Shown: positions 8,364 to 16,758 of the stretch, piece after piece
How the letters are laid out: each line of letters opens with the position of its first letter
Numbering within the stretch: the first letter of the stretch is position 1
Assembly (NCBI GenBank): GCA_049976505.1
Contig: JBMFIC010000003.1
Location: forward strand, 79,125 to 143,124
Direction: 5' to 3'
DNA length: 64,000 nucleotides
DNA from: CAYFFZ01 sp049976505
Lineage (GTDB): Archaea; Thermoproteota; Nitrososphaeria; Conexivisphaerales; UBA164
Position numbers and translations under genes: made by a program
The notes under the pieces: model-generated
Seen by the model: only the letters and a program-made list of their open reading frames with translations
The model's database searches: none
What the model was told of the DNA's origin: nothing

Positions 8364-9740
8364 ATGCAAGAATATGATAGTACGGGAAAAAAGGTGTACT
8401 GGACTGCTAGTTCGATACTCTTTGTCGTAAGCGTACTGATGATGGGGTATGGGATATACCAGCAGGTCGTTCTGCACGTCTACAAGGCTCCACTGCTTCT
8501 CGGAATAGTTGCAGGGATGCTGCTTGCAATCCCGCTCGAGCTGTGGAATTTCTCAGATCCCGACACGCTCTTCAGGGTTATGGCGTTCCAGGACAGGTTC
8601 CTTATAGTGTGCTTTGGGTTTGCAATAGGCCTTGGCGCAATACTTCTATATGGCCTTAACCTCTTTGTTCCTCATCCGAACTTTGGAATCAAGGACCTGT
8701 TCGTGCTTGGGATAGTTCTCGGGGGTCTCATATTCGGGCTTGGGGTGGGTATTGCAGGGTACTTCCCCGGAACCGTCTGGATAGCCCTCGGACAGGGAAG
8801 GAGGGACGCAATCTACGCCGTTGCCGGTGGCCTTCTCGGAGCTTTCACGTGGTCAGTTATATTTGGCAGCGTGAGGGGCCTCCTATGGAACACTCTTAAC
8901 TTTGGACCTGTTACATGGGCCACTCTGTTTGGGTTTAACACGAGGCTTGGCATGTTCTTGGTGAGCCTGGTCTTCGGGGCCATACTGTTCTCGGTATTCC
9001 TCTTTCTGCCGAGATTTCCAAAGCAGCCAACAAGACAGTCGTGCGCATATCACCTTTCTGGAGCCAATAGGGAAGTCGTCAGGTTCAATGAAGTGATTGA
9101 CGAGGAGACAAAGAAGTATCCGAACGCAAGGCCATACATAACTAGGCTGATCAACGAGAGCAGCATAGAAAACGCGAGATCAATAATACTTCTAGGGCTT
9201 GAGTTCACAATAACTGCAGTAGCAGTAATAATACTGAGGCAGATCTTCGGCGAGTCCACAACGTACTCGTGGATAGGCGCGCAGATATCCTACCTGATAA
9301 ATCCAGTATGGGCGGCGTCGAATCCATACTTCCAGCTCTTTGGCGGCATGCATCTGGTGAACGGAATACCAGTAAACCATCCGTTCAGCGAGATAGGATG
9401 GGAGCCATTCTCAGATCTGGGAACTTTTCTTGGAGGGCTTGTTTCCTCACTGATCATAAGCAGAAGGTTCATGGGATTCAAGAAGCAGGTTCCATATGTC
9501 TGGCAGCACAGGTTCGGGCCATCTGAATCAAAGAGAGCCCTTGGATCCTTCATAGGAGCCTTCATGGTGCTGTTCGGTGCCAGGATGGCCAACGGATGCG
9601 CTTCGGGGCATATACTCAGCGGGGACATACAGATGGCAGTTTCAAGCTTCCTCTTCCTGATAATGGTCACGATAGGAGCCTGGATAGCTCTCAGATACAT
9701 ACTCCACCTCAGAATAAACGCCCAGGGCTACGTGGATTAA
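8364..9740 (+). CDS. YeeE/YedE-family sulfur-compound transporter
   Basis: A 458-residue polytopic membrane protein with about ten or more hydrophobic spans. It shows the family's two signature regions, GVGIAGYFPGTVW in the first half and GARMANGCASGHILSG in the second, with the Gly-Cys-x-Ser-Gly-His core. YeeE/YedE proteins import thiosulfate or related sulfur species through conserved cysteines. The length is that of the full-size fused form, though with a long hydrophilic insert around residues 215-270 between the halves. No TusA, rhodanese or other sulfur-trafficking gene is adjacent, so the in vivo substrate is uncertain. Its upstream region carries a 50-bp-spaced direct repeat. Confidence 0.88.
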   Translation: MQEYDSTGKKVYWTASSILFVVSVLMMGYGIYQQVVLHVYKAPLLLGIVAGMLLAIPLELWNFSDPDTLFRVMAFQDRFLIVCFGFAIGLGAILLYGLNLFVPHPNFGIKDLFVLGIVLGGLIFGLGVGIAGYFPGTVWIALGQGRRDAIYAVAGGLLGAFTWSVIFGSVRGLLWNTLNFGPVTWATLFGFNTRLGMFLVSLVFGAILFSVFLFLPRFPKQPTRQSCAYHLSGANREVVRFNEVIDEETKKYPNARPYITRLINESSIENARSIILLGLEFTITAVAVIILRQIFGESTTYSWIGAQISYLINPVWAASNPYFQLFGGMHLVNGIPVNHPFSEIGWEPFSDLGTFLGGLVSSLIISRRFMGFKKQVPYVWQHRFGPSESKRALGSFIGAFMVLFGARMANGCASGHILSGDIQMAVSSFLFLIMVTIGAWIALRYILHLRINAQGYVD

Positions 9741-9865
9741 ATTTTTAAATCCCGTTTTATTTTTTGTTTATTACTTTGTAAGCGCCCAAACAGCTCAGAC
9801 CCATAAGCTGTGCGATTTATAGGATTAAATTTATAAACAGAGCATAGCTGTTATATTGACGGAAA
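9741..9865. promoter_or_regulatory. T-rich terminator region of YeeE gene and rpoL promoter
   Basis: Directly after the YeeE stop is a T-rich run (TTTTTAAATCCCGTTTTATTTTTTG), typical of archaeal intrinsic termination. An AT-rich TATA-like element GGATTAAATTTATAAAC (about 9822-9838) lies about 30 bp before the TTG start of rpoL, consistent with a short leader. Confidence 0.5.
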
Positions 9866-10141
9866 TTGGAAATATCGGTTCTTAATAAAACGGAGAACTC
9901 AATCGAACTGATGTTCAAGAACGTTGACTTTTCGCTTTTAAGAATAGTGCAGCATGCGCTTCTGGAGGATAAAAGGGTGAAGAACATCTCGGTTAAGAGA
10001 GGGCATCCTCTGACCAAGGAGCTTTACTTGTATCTTCTGACCGATGGCTCAGATCCAAAGCAGGTTCTTAAGGAAGGCATAGGAAGAGCAAGGGAGATGA
10101 CAAAAAGCTTAAAAGCGGAGCTGGAGAAGGCTCTATCTTGA
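9866..10141 (+). CDS. rpoL: DNA-directed RNA polymerase subunit L (Rpb11-like)
   Basis: A 91-residue protein with the expected RpoL layout: an N-terminal beta strand (ISVLNKTENSIELMF), a helix that pairs with RpoD (LLRIVQHALLEDKRVKN), the HPLTKELYLYLLTDGSDP segment and a long C-terminal helix. RpoL forms the alpha-like assembly platform of archaeal RNA polymerase with RpoD. The start is TTG; no ATG is available in frame nearby. The tfs gene follows 5 bp later, so the two probably form a transcription-apparatus operon. Confidence 0.9.
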   Translation: MEISVLNKTENSIELMFKNVDFSLLRIVQHALLEDKRVKNISVKRGHPLTKELYLYLLTDGSDPKQVLKEGIGRAREMTKSLKAELEKALS

Positions 10142-10146
10142 CCTGA

Positions 10147-10488
10147 ATGCCCAAGTTCTGTCCAAAAGATGGAACTCTGATGAGGTTAAAAAGCCAGAAA
10201 AAGGGACAGCAGGTCCAGCTAGTTTACGTCTGCCCAACCTGCGGTTATACCGAGAAGTATAGGAAGGAAAAGGTGCTCGAGGAGAAGATTACGGAAGAGG
10301 AGGAATCTCTTAAGGTCATAGACCAGGTATCAGATTTATCGGCCCTTCCAACGGTCACGGTTACCTGTCCAAAGTGCGGAAACGATAAAGCTTACTGGTG
10401 GATGGTTCAGACGAGGGCAGCGGATGAGCCTCCAACGCAGTTCTACAGATGCACAAAGTGCGGATACACCTGGAGGGTCTACTCCTGA
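10147..10488 (+). CDS. tfs: Transcription factor S (TFIIS/Rpb9-like cleavage factor)
   Basis: A 113-residue protein with two zinc ribbons. The N-terminal one has CPKDG and CPTCGY; the C-terminal one has CPKCGNDKAYWW and CTKCGYTW. Between them, the C-ribbon hairpin carries RAADEPPTQFYRC, whose adjacent Asp-Glu pair stimulates cleavage of backtracked RNA in the polymerase active site. Retention of Asp-Glu indicates an active TFS rather than an inhibitory paralogue. It is coupled to rpoL just upstream. Confidence 0.95.
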   Translation: MPKFCPKDGTLMRLKSQKKGQQVQLVYVCPTCGYTEKYRKEKVLEEKITEEEESLKVIDQVSDLSALPTVTVTCPKCGNDKAYWWMVQTRAADEPPTQFYRCTKCGYTWRVYS

Positions 10489-10497
10489 ACACAAGCT

Positions 10498-11967
10498 TCA
10501 TATTTGTCCTATAGCTATTCCATCTCCCCTTACGTCGGCGTACGCTAGCCTTTCTCGCCCAACGAGCTGAACGCCATGGCCTACGCCCGTGGCTCCAGGA
10601 TATCTGATCTTTTTTATTCCTGCGTTGATACCCTCCTCTGCAAAGACCTGCTTTCCATCCCAGAGGAACCTAGGTGCCTCTATTGCCTCTCCTATGTTCA
10701 TCCCCCTGTCTATGATGTTGGCTATGATAAGAAAATGCTGCTGCGGACGATAATGCCCCCCGCTAATTCCTAATGCGAAGGAAAAAGAGGCGTTTTTAGT
10801 CGCTATAACCGAGCTGAGCGTGTGGAGAGGTCTTTTATGCGGCTTTAGGGAGTTAGGTCCACTGAGCTTGAAGTCGCTCGCCCTGTTGTTAAGCACGATC
10901 ATGTGTTTAGGATGAGTAATCCTTGATCCAAACGAATAATAAAGGCTCTGTATCCCCGAAACCACCATGCCTTTATCGTCCATCACAACGAAGTTTGTTG
11001 TATCCCCGTCCTCAATTCTGATGTCATCGGGCTTGGCTGAAACATTGAGCAGCCTTTCTACGGGGACATTCACAAACCTCGGGTCTCCTACGTACCTGTC
11101 TCTTACGGCATAGGCCGCCTCATAGGCCTTGAGGGCCCTTTTGATGCCCTCGTCATCAAATTCGAGCCTCTCGCCGCTTAACTGATTCAGTATCATTAAC
11201 GTGGTTATGCCCTGGCTGTTTGGAGGCGATTCATAGATCCTGTAGCCCCTGTACTCCAGGCTCAGCGGCTCCACCTCCTCAGGCCTGAAGCTTGCGAAGT
11301 CCTCTTTCTTCATCACTCCACCTAGGCTCTGCACGTAATCCGCGATGTCTTTTGATACTTCATCATAAAAGTACTCGGGACCATATTCGGCCAGCCCTTT
11401 CATGACTTCAGCAAGGCCCTTCAGCTCTATTCTTTCCCACTGGCCCTTTCCGTAAATCGATGCTGTCGCTTCGTCGTGATACCCTGAGAGCATTTCCTTC
11501 ACAGCTGCAGCCAACCTTCCGGAGACAACCAGCCCATTCTCGGCAATCCTCACCGGCATCTCCAGTAGCTCTTTCCACTCCATGCTGCCATATTTTTTCC
11601 ACATTTCATAAACGCCATAAACAAATCCAGGCACAACCGGCGACAGAGGTCCAAAGCGAGGCACCTTGGCGAGGCCCTTTTTGCGTATAGCGCTCTCAAG
11701 GCCCTCAGGGGCCCAGCCACTGCCGTTGATGAACCTCACAGATCCATCGTTATAAATCATTGCCATAAAGTCCCCTCCGAGCCCGCACAAACTTGGCTGC
11801 ACCACCGATAAAACGAAGGAAACTGTCACGGATGCGTCAACTGCGTTGCCTCCCCTGTTTAGGACATATAGTCCGGCTATGCTGGAAAGCGCATGCTCGC
11901 TTGTTACGACCCCGCTTTCCCCACGAACACTGGTTTTAACAACGAAGGCTTTACCATCGCTCAGCAT
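10498..11967 (-). CDS. ggt: Gamma-glutamyltransferase family Ntn-hydrolase
   Basis: A 489-residue protein with the GGT fold signature: the N-terminal GVVTSEHALSSIAGLYVL and GGNAVDASVTVSFVLSVVQPSLCGLGGDFM, then the processing site DTTNFVVMD, where the catalytic Thr would become the N-terminus of the small subunit, and SGGHYRPQQ near the C-terminus. Family members transfer or hydrolyse gamma-glutamyl groups from glutathione-like peptides; some act on cephalosporins or poly-gamma-glutamate. No signal peptide is visible at the annotated start, so the enzyme is probably cytoplasmic. The gene is convergent with tfs, with a 9-bp gap. The TnpB element lies 51 bp upstream of its start. Confidence 0.9.
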   Translation of the reverse strand: MLSDGKAFVVKTSVRGESGVVTSEHALSSIAGLYVLNRGGNAVDASVTVSFVLSVVQPSLCGLGGDFMAMIYNDGSVRFINGSGWAPEGLESAIRKKGLAKVPRFGPLSPVVPGFVYGVYEMWKKYGSMEWKELLEMPVRIAENGLVVSGRLAAAVKEMLSGYHDEATASIYGKGQWERIELKGLAEVMKGLAEYGPEYFYDEVSKDIADYVQSLGGVMKKEDFASFRPEEVEPLSLEYRGYRIYESPPNSQGITTLMILNQLSGERLEFDDEGIKRALKAYEAAYAVRDRYVGDPRFVNVPVERLLNVSAKPDDIRIEDGDTTNFVVMDDKGMVVSGIQSLYYSFGSRITHPKHMIVLNNRASDFKLSGPNSLKPHKRPLHTLSSVIATKNASFSFALGISGGHYRPQQHFLIIANIIDRGMNIGEAIEAPRFLWDGKQVFAEEGINAGIKKIRYPGATGVGHGVQLVGRERLAYADVRGDGIAIGQI

Positions 11968-12097
11968 AAAAAGCTTTAGAGAAAGCCCATCTCAAAAAAC
12001 GTCCTATTAGCGGTTTACAATTAGCTAAAGCCTCGCCCTTCAGGGCGGGATGATCGAAGCGTAAAACATTTATAAAAGTTTTTAAAGTTTCATTCTC

Positions 12098-13540
12098 ATG
12101 GCGATGGCCGGTCAACTTGAATTCGGTGGGGCGCCTGAGCCGACTCCTCAGGCCATACCGGCCGTCGCCGAAAACACAGTTGAGGTAAGGCCAAGCGACA
12201 GAAGGACCAACAAAGTGCGCCTGCTGCCGAGAGGAAGTGCTGAAAGGAAGCTCAGAAGGCTCGGAGATTTATTTGCGAAAGCGTTTAACGAGCTGAACTA
12301 CATGAGAAGGCGGCAGCTCTTCTCTGGGCATAAAATAGACTTTGAGGGCACAGCCAGGGCCGTTTATAAGAAGTACAAGAGCGTGTTAGGATCGGCAAAC
12401 GTCCAGCAGCTGATCAACAGGAACAATGAGGCATGGTCCTCATTCTTCAGCCTGCTCAAGGCAAAGAAGGAGGGAAGGCTTCCGGGCTGGCTAAAAGTTA
12501 AGCCTCCTAGCTACATGAAGGAGAACAAAAAGAGAAGGCTCCTGATCGTGATAAGGAACGACGGCTACGCCGTTGATGAGCTGAACAGAATAATCATTCT
12601 CAAACATTTCAAGCTCAGGATCCCCTTTGCAGGAAGGCTTCAGTGGTACGGGAAGCAGGGAAGGCTTGAAATATATTACGACGAAACGAAGCAGGCGTGG
12701 TACGCATCGATACCGGTCGAAGTAGGTTCTGAAGCTGCCAAGAACATCGTGAGGGGAGAGCGCAAAGAAGTCCAGAGGGAGAAGCCTAAAGGAAATAAGA
12801 GAGCCTCGATCGATCTTGGAATAAACATACTTGCCTCAGCTGTTGTCTCCGACGGGACCTGGCTTCTCTATAAGGGCTCCAGAGCTAAGGAGGACTTCTT
12901 CTATCTGCAGAGAAGGATTTCAGAGGTAAAATCTCTTGAGGACAGGGCGAAAAATCTGAAGCTGAGCGAATGGGCAGAGGAGCTCAGGCTTGAGAGGAGG
13001 AGGCTCGAGGGAAAGCTGAGCCGAAGAATAGCTCANNNNNNNNNNAAGCTGAGCGAATGGGCAGAGGAGCTCAGGCTTGAGAGGAGGAGGCTCGAGGGAA
13101 AGCTGAGCCGAAGAATAGCTCATCTGTACAGGACTTTAGCATCACATCTGATCAGAAAGCTCTGGTCTCTTGGCGTTTCAGAGATCTACCTGGGCTATCC
13201 ATATGAGATCGCTCAGGAGAAGGGAAACAGGCTCACTGAAAATCTATGGTCTTACCGCGAGCTTATGGACGCCATCGAGCTCGAGGCGCAGGAATATGGC
13301 ATTAAAGTGTACGAGGTTATTGAGCACAGCACCTCAAGGCTCTGCGCGTATCACGACGTCGAAGTAATCCGCAGTCCGAGAGGAGTAATCAGGTGTCCTC
13401 TTGGGCACAGGCTTCATTCAGATCTCAACGGCGCTCTGAACATACTCAGGAAGGCAGCAGGCCTGTTAGTCAAGAGCGTTGCAAGGCCTCTTTCATACAT
13501 CGTCATGCACAACGGAGTAGCTCCCGCTAAAGGGGTGTAA
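12098..13540 (+). CDS. tnpB: TnpB (IS605 OrfB-like RNA-guided nuclease homologue), interrupted by an assembly gap
   Basis: The ORF reads as about 480 codons including ten Ns; removing the duplicated block gives about 451 residues. The RuvC-I motif RASIDLGINILA and the RuvC-III region HSDLNGALNIL carry their Asp residues. The zinc finger has RLCAYH and IRCPLGH, a Cys/His variant of the usual four-Cys form. In the RuvC-II strand (EIYLGYPYEIAQEKGN) the position where active TnpB has Glu appears to be Gly-Tyr-Pro, so nuclease activity is uncertain. The 3' end of the gene through the right-end hairpin would be the omega RNA scaffold. The promoter element CATTTATAAAAG lies about 30 bp before the ATG. 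Confidence 0.85.
   Translation: MAMAGQLEFGGAPEPTPQAIPAVAENTVEVRPSDRRTNKVRLLPRGSAERKLRRLGDLFAKAFNELNYMRRRQLFSGHKIDFEGTARAVYKKYKSVLGSANVQQLINRNNEAWSSFFSLLKAKKEGRLPGWLKVKPPSYMKENKKRRLLIVIRNDGYAVDELNRIIILKHFKLRIPFAGRLQWYGKQGRLEIYYDETKQAWYASIPVEVGSEAAKNIVRGERKEVQREKPKGNKRASIDLGINILASAVVSDGTWLLYKGSRAKEDFFYLQRRISEVKSLEDRAKNLKLSEWAEELRLERRRLEGKLSRRIAXXXXKLSEWAEELRLERRRLEGKLSRRIAHLYRTLASHLIRKLWSLGVSEIYLGYPYEIAQEKGNRLTENLWSYRELMDAIELEAQEYGIKVYEVIEHSTSRLCAYHDVEVIRSPRGVIRCPLGHRLHSDLNGALNILRKAAGLLVKSVARPLSYIVMHNGVAPAKGV
12959..13122. other. Assembly gap: 10 Ns flanked by identical 77-bp sequences
   Basis: Bases 12959-13035 and 13046-13122 are identical 77-mers on either side of 10 Ns (13036-13045). Two contigs that overlap by 77 bp were joined without merging; 77 is a common de Bruijn k-mer size. 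The spurious insertion totals 87 bp, or 29 codons, so collapsing it keeps the tnpB frame. It is an artefact, not a biological repeat. Confidence 0.93.
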
Positions 13541-13597
13541 CCCTCGAGACCTCGGGAACACTCGCCCTGAAGGGCGGGGAGGAGGTCAGCAAGGTAG

Positions 13598-14023
13598 TCA
13601 AAACTGCTGCTCCTGTTCAGCAGGAGTCCTAGACCTTCTGTCCTTTGTTGTCTTCACTTCAGAGAGTATAAGCTTTATAGCTTCTACGTCGAACTCCACG
13701 GTTATAGGTCCAAGAGGGGATTCCTGGGGGTCATCGCACATAACAAGGTGACCCACGAAGGCAGCCTGCTTGTTAAACATAAGGTAATACTTATCGTTCT
13801 TCTTGCCTTCGTTGAGCAGGCTCAGCATCAGCACGGTCATGTCCTTGTCCTTAACGGCCTGGATGATCCTCCTTACGGTAAGCTCGCCGCCCTCTACCCT
13901 CACTTCGTCCTTCGTAATCTGCAGTACGAGACTGTCCCTAGGATCGGTCAGGTTAAGAACTGCTCTCTTAACTTTATCTGGATCCTCCGAGGGGTTTATT
14001 CTTGCTGTAAGTACAGCCTTCAC
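13598..14023 (-). CDS. UPF0201-family protein
   Basis: About 141 residues from a GTG start (VKAVLTARINPSEDPDKVKRAV). An ATG eight codons upstream at 14047 is also possible, but a TATA-like tract at 14047-14061 overlaps it, favouring the GTG and a leaderless transcript. The family pattern is clear: N-terminal NPSEDPDKVKRAVLNL and the C-terminal NKQAAFVG followed by ESPLGPITVEF. Members are conserved in archaea and have been likened to RNA-binding domains; a precise role is not established. The C-terminal tail is Lys/Arg/Glu/Gln-rich. The TnpB element's right end lies about 9 bp beyond the stop codon. Confidence 0.8.
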   Translation of the reverse strand: MKAVLTARINPSEDPDKVKRAVLNLTDPRDSLVLQITKDEVRVEGGELTVRRIIQAVKDKDMTVLMLSLLNEGKKNDKYYLMFNKQAAFVGHLVMCDDPQESPLGPITVEFDVEAIKLILSEVKTTKDRRSRTPAEQEQQF

Positions 14024-14085
14024 AGGATGCGGATATAATAGTAGCATTTAATAATATTTTTATCCTTCCTAGGAAACGGTGTACT

Positions 14086-16710
14086 ATGAGTTATAGCAGT
14101 GAGACGTTCAAACAGATTCTCAGGGTTCAGGGCATGGAGTACGAGATCTATCCAGTAAGTGGAGTGAAGGACCTAGGATGGGGAGATCCAGAGAGGCTTC
14201 CGTATTCACTGCAGATAGTTCTTGAAAACATGCTCAGAAATCTTGACGGAAAAGCGGTTACGGTGGAGGACATAAAGGCAGTACTAAACTGGAACAGCAG
14301 GAATCCGGAGGACAGGGACATCCCCTTCAAGGTTTCAAGGATCCTCATGCAGGATTTTACCGGGGTTCCAGCCATAGTGGATCTCGCATCCATGAGAGAC
14401 TTTGCCAGGAGCGTTGGAAAGGACCCAGATCTCATTCAGCCGGGGGTCCCTATAGATCTTATAATAGACCATTCCGTACAGGTAGATGAGTACAACAGCC
14501 CGAAGGCCTTTGAAATAAACCTGACCAAGGAGATCGAGAGGAACGAGGAGAGATACAGGTTTTTGAAGTGGGCCGGACAGGCCTTCAGGAACCTGAGGAT
14601 ATTCCCTCCATCGTCAGGCATCTGTCATCAGATAAACCTCGAATACCTCGCGAAGGTCGTGATGACTGATGGCAAGAGAGCTTACTTTGACAGCCTAGTT
14701 GGGACCGATTCACATACAACCATGATAAACGGAATTGGAGTCTTTGGCTACGGAGTTGGAGGCATAGAGGCAGAGGCTGCCATGCTGGGAGAGCCGGTTT
14801 ACTTCATATTACCAAAGGTGGTTGGAGTGAAGCTTAACGGGAAGCTACAGGATGGGGTAACGGCAACCGACCTCGCGCTGACCCTGGCCAAGATCTTCAG
14901 GGAGCACAACGTAGTGAACAAGTTCGTTGAGTTCTATGGCGATGGCGTCAGGAGCCTTTCAGTTCCCGACAGGGCAACTGTTTCCAATATGAGCCCTGAG
15001 TATGGCAGCACGATCTCAATATTCCCAGTTGACGAGCAGACGCTGGATTATCTAAGGTTTACAGGGAGACCTGAGTGGCTAGTGAAGCTTGTTGAAGAGT
15101 ATTACAAAACGCAGGGGCTCTTTGGGGCTCGTGAAAGAGAGTACTCGGAAGTGATTGAGGTTAACCTGGATGAAATAAAGCCAAGCGTTTCCGGCCCATC
15201 GCTTCCGCATCAGAGGCTTGACCTTGAAAAAGTTCCCGAGAGCTTCAGACAGGCCTACCTGAAAGAACAGCAGAGGACGAGCGGAGACCTTAAGGACGGC
15301 GATATTGTAATAGCAGCGATAACGAGCTGTACTAACACAAGCAACCCCAACGTTCTGGTGATGGCGGGTCTTGTGTCCAAGAAGGCCTATGAGCTGGGTC
15401 TCAGGGTTGACACCAGCAAGGTCAAGACAAGCCTGGCGCCAGGATCCCGGGTTGTAACGGAGTATCTAAAAAGATCTGGCCTTCTGGAGTTTCTTGAAAA
15501 GCTTGGATTCTACGTGGTCGCGTACGGCTGTACCACGTGTATAGGCAACAGCGGTCCTCTGCCTGACGATCTCAGCAGGCTGGTAAATGAGGGGAACCTT
15601 GCGGTAGTAAGCGTTCTGTCTGGAAACAGGAACTATGAAGGAAGGGTCCATAATGACGTCAGGGCCAACTACCTGATGTCTCCTCCTCTTGTGGTAGCCT
15701 ATGCCATTGCGGGCAACATTAACAGGGACCTTACAAAGGAACCTCTTGGCTATGCGAACGGCAGACCGGTCTATCTCAAGGACATATGGCCTACAAACGA
15801 GGAGGTTCAGATGGTGATAAAGAGCTCCATAAGCAGGGAGCTCTATGAAGCGGTCTACAATGAAGGGATATTCAAGGTTAACCCCTACTGGAACGAGCTT
15901 AAGGCGCCCTCCGGCAAATACTTTGAGTGGGACGAGAAAAGCACCTACATAAGGAGGGCCCCGTACTTCGATGGTTGGAGGCCCGGCGAAACAAAGGAGC
16001 TTGAGGATATAGTGAACGCCAGAATACTGCTGCTGTTGGGAGATTCCGTCTCAACAGATCATATTTCCCCCGCAGGGGCGATAGTGCCGGACAGCCCTGC
16101 AGGCAAATACCTTCTCTCAAAAGGGGTTAGCATAGCTGAGTTCAATACTTATGGCTCAAGAAGGGGCAACCACGAAGTCATGATAAGGGGAACGTTTGCA
16201 AACAGAAGATTAAAGAACATGATGGTCAACGTTGAGGGAGGTTACACGGTGCACTATCCAGATGGCCAGCTTATGACAGTTTATGATGCTGCAATGAAGT
16301 ACAAGGAGGAGGGGGTCCCGGTGATAGTAATGGCTGGCAAAGAGTACGGATCAGGAAGCTCAAGGGACTGGGCCGCAAAGGGACCCGCTCTGCTGGGAGT
16401 AAGGGCGGTGGTTGCTGAAAGCTTCGAGAGGATACACAGGTCAAACCTGGTTGGCATGGGTATTGTGCCGCTGCAGTTCAAGGAGGGGGAGAGCTGGAGG
16501 AGCCTTAACATAGATTATTCGAAGCCCGTGTCGATAATATTTGTAGAGAAGAGGCCAAGAGGAAAGGCAGAGCTCATCTTCTATGATAAAAGCGGCGCTC
16601 AGAGAAGGACTGAGCTCACTATAAGGATAGACAGCGAGCTTGAGATGGAGTACATCAGGCATGGCGGAATAATGAAATACGTGCTCTCCAAGATGTTAAG
16701 TCGGCAGTAA
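14086..16710 (+). CDS. acnA: Aconitate hydratase
   Basis: An 874-residue protein of full AcnA/IRP length. The three 4Fe-4S cysteines are visible in ITSCTNTSNPN and YGCTTCIGNSG. The substrate-binding segment GTDSHTTMINGIGVFGYGVGG and the C-terminal swivel domain with STDHISPAG, YGSRRGNHEVM and GKEYGSGSSRDWAAKG are intact. It isomerises citrate to isocitrate in the TCA cycle. The isocitrate dehydrogenase gene follows 48 bp downstream on the same strand, which supports co-expression. Confidence 0.97.
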   Translation: MSYSSETFKQILRVQGMEYEIYPVSGVKDLGWGDPERLPYSLQIVLENMLRNLDGKAVTVEDIKAVLNWNSRNPEDRDIPFKVSRILMQDFTGVPAIVDLASMRDFARSVGKDPDLIQPGVPIDLIIDHSVQVDEYNSPKAFEINLTKEIERNEERYRFLKWAGQAFRNLRIFPPSSGICHQINLEYLAKVVMTDGKRAYFDSLVGTDSHTTMINGIGVFGYGVGGIEAEAAMLGEPVYFILPKVVGVKLNGKLQDGVTATDLALTLAKIFREHNVVNKFVEFYGDGVRSLSVPDRATVSNMSPEYGSTISIFPVDEQTLDYLRFTGRPEWLVKLVEEYYKTQGLFGAREREYSEVIEVNLDEIKPSVSGPSLPHQRLDLEKVPESFRQAYLKEQQRTSGDLKDGDIVIAAITSCTNTSNPNVLVMAGLVSKKAYELGLRVDTSKVKTSLAPGSRVVTEYLKRSGLLEFLEKLGFYVVAYGCTTCIGNSGPLPDDLSRLVNEGNLAVVSVLSGNRNYEGRVHNDVRANYLMSPPLVVAYAIAGNINRDLTKEPLGYANGRPVYLKDIWPTNEEVQMVIKSSISRELYEAVYNEGIFKVNPYWNELKAPSGKYFEWDEKSTYIRRAPYFDGWRPGETKELEDIVNARILLLLGDSVSTDHISPAGAIVPDSPAGKYLLSKGVSIAEFNTYGSRRGNHEVMIRGTFANRRLKNMMVNVEGGYTVHYPDGQLMTVYDAAMKYKEEGVPVIVMAGKEYGSGSSRDWAAKGPALLGVRAVVAESFERIHRSNLVGMGIVPLQFKEGESWRSLNIDYSKPVSIIFVEKRPRGKAELIFYDKSGAQRRTELTIRIDSELEMEYIRHGGIMKYVLSKMLSRQ

Positions 16711-16758
16711 AGGCATTTTATAGTTTTTATTCGCTTAACGTTTATTAGCGGTCCTAAG

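Larger units (their letters stand above)
12019..13589 (+). mobile_element. TnpB-only IS200/IS605-family element, copy 1
   Basis: The left boundary follows TTAC (12015-12018). The left end has a CGCCCTTCAGGGCG hairpin (12034-12047) and the right end has CGCCCTGAAGGGCG (13563-13576) followed by GGGGAGGAGGTCAG. A second copy starting at 63875 has the same TTAC-AATTAGCTAAAGCC junction, and sequences diverge upstream of TTAC, which defines the left border and suggests a TTAC insertion site as in IS608. No Y1 transposase (tnpA) is present, so it depends on one in trans. It sits between the ggt start and the end of the UPF0201 gene without breaking either. The right boundary is approximate. Confidence 0.85.

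Noticed and set aside
12959..13122. Tandem 77-bp repeat in tnpB as a biological duplication
   Set aside because: The two copies are identical and separated only by Ns, with a length equal to a common assembler k-mer, so it is an assembly join.
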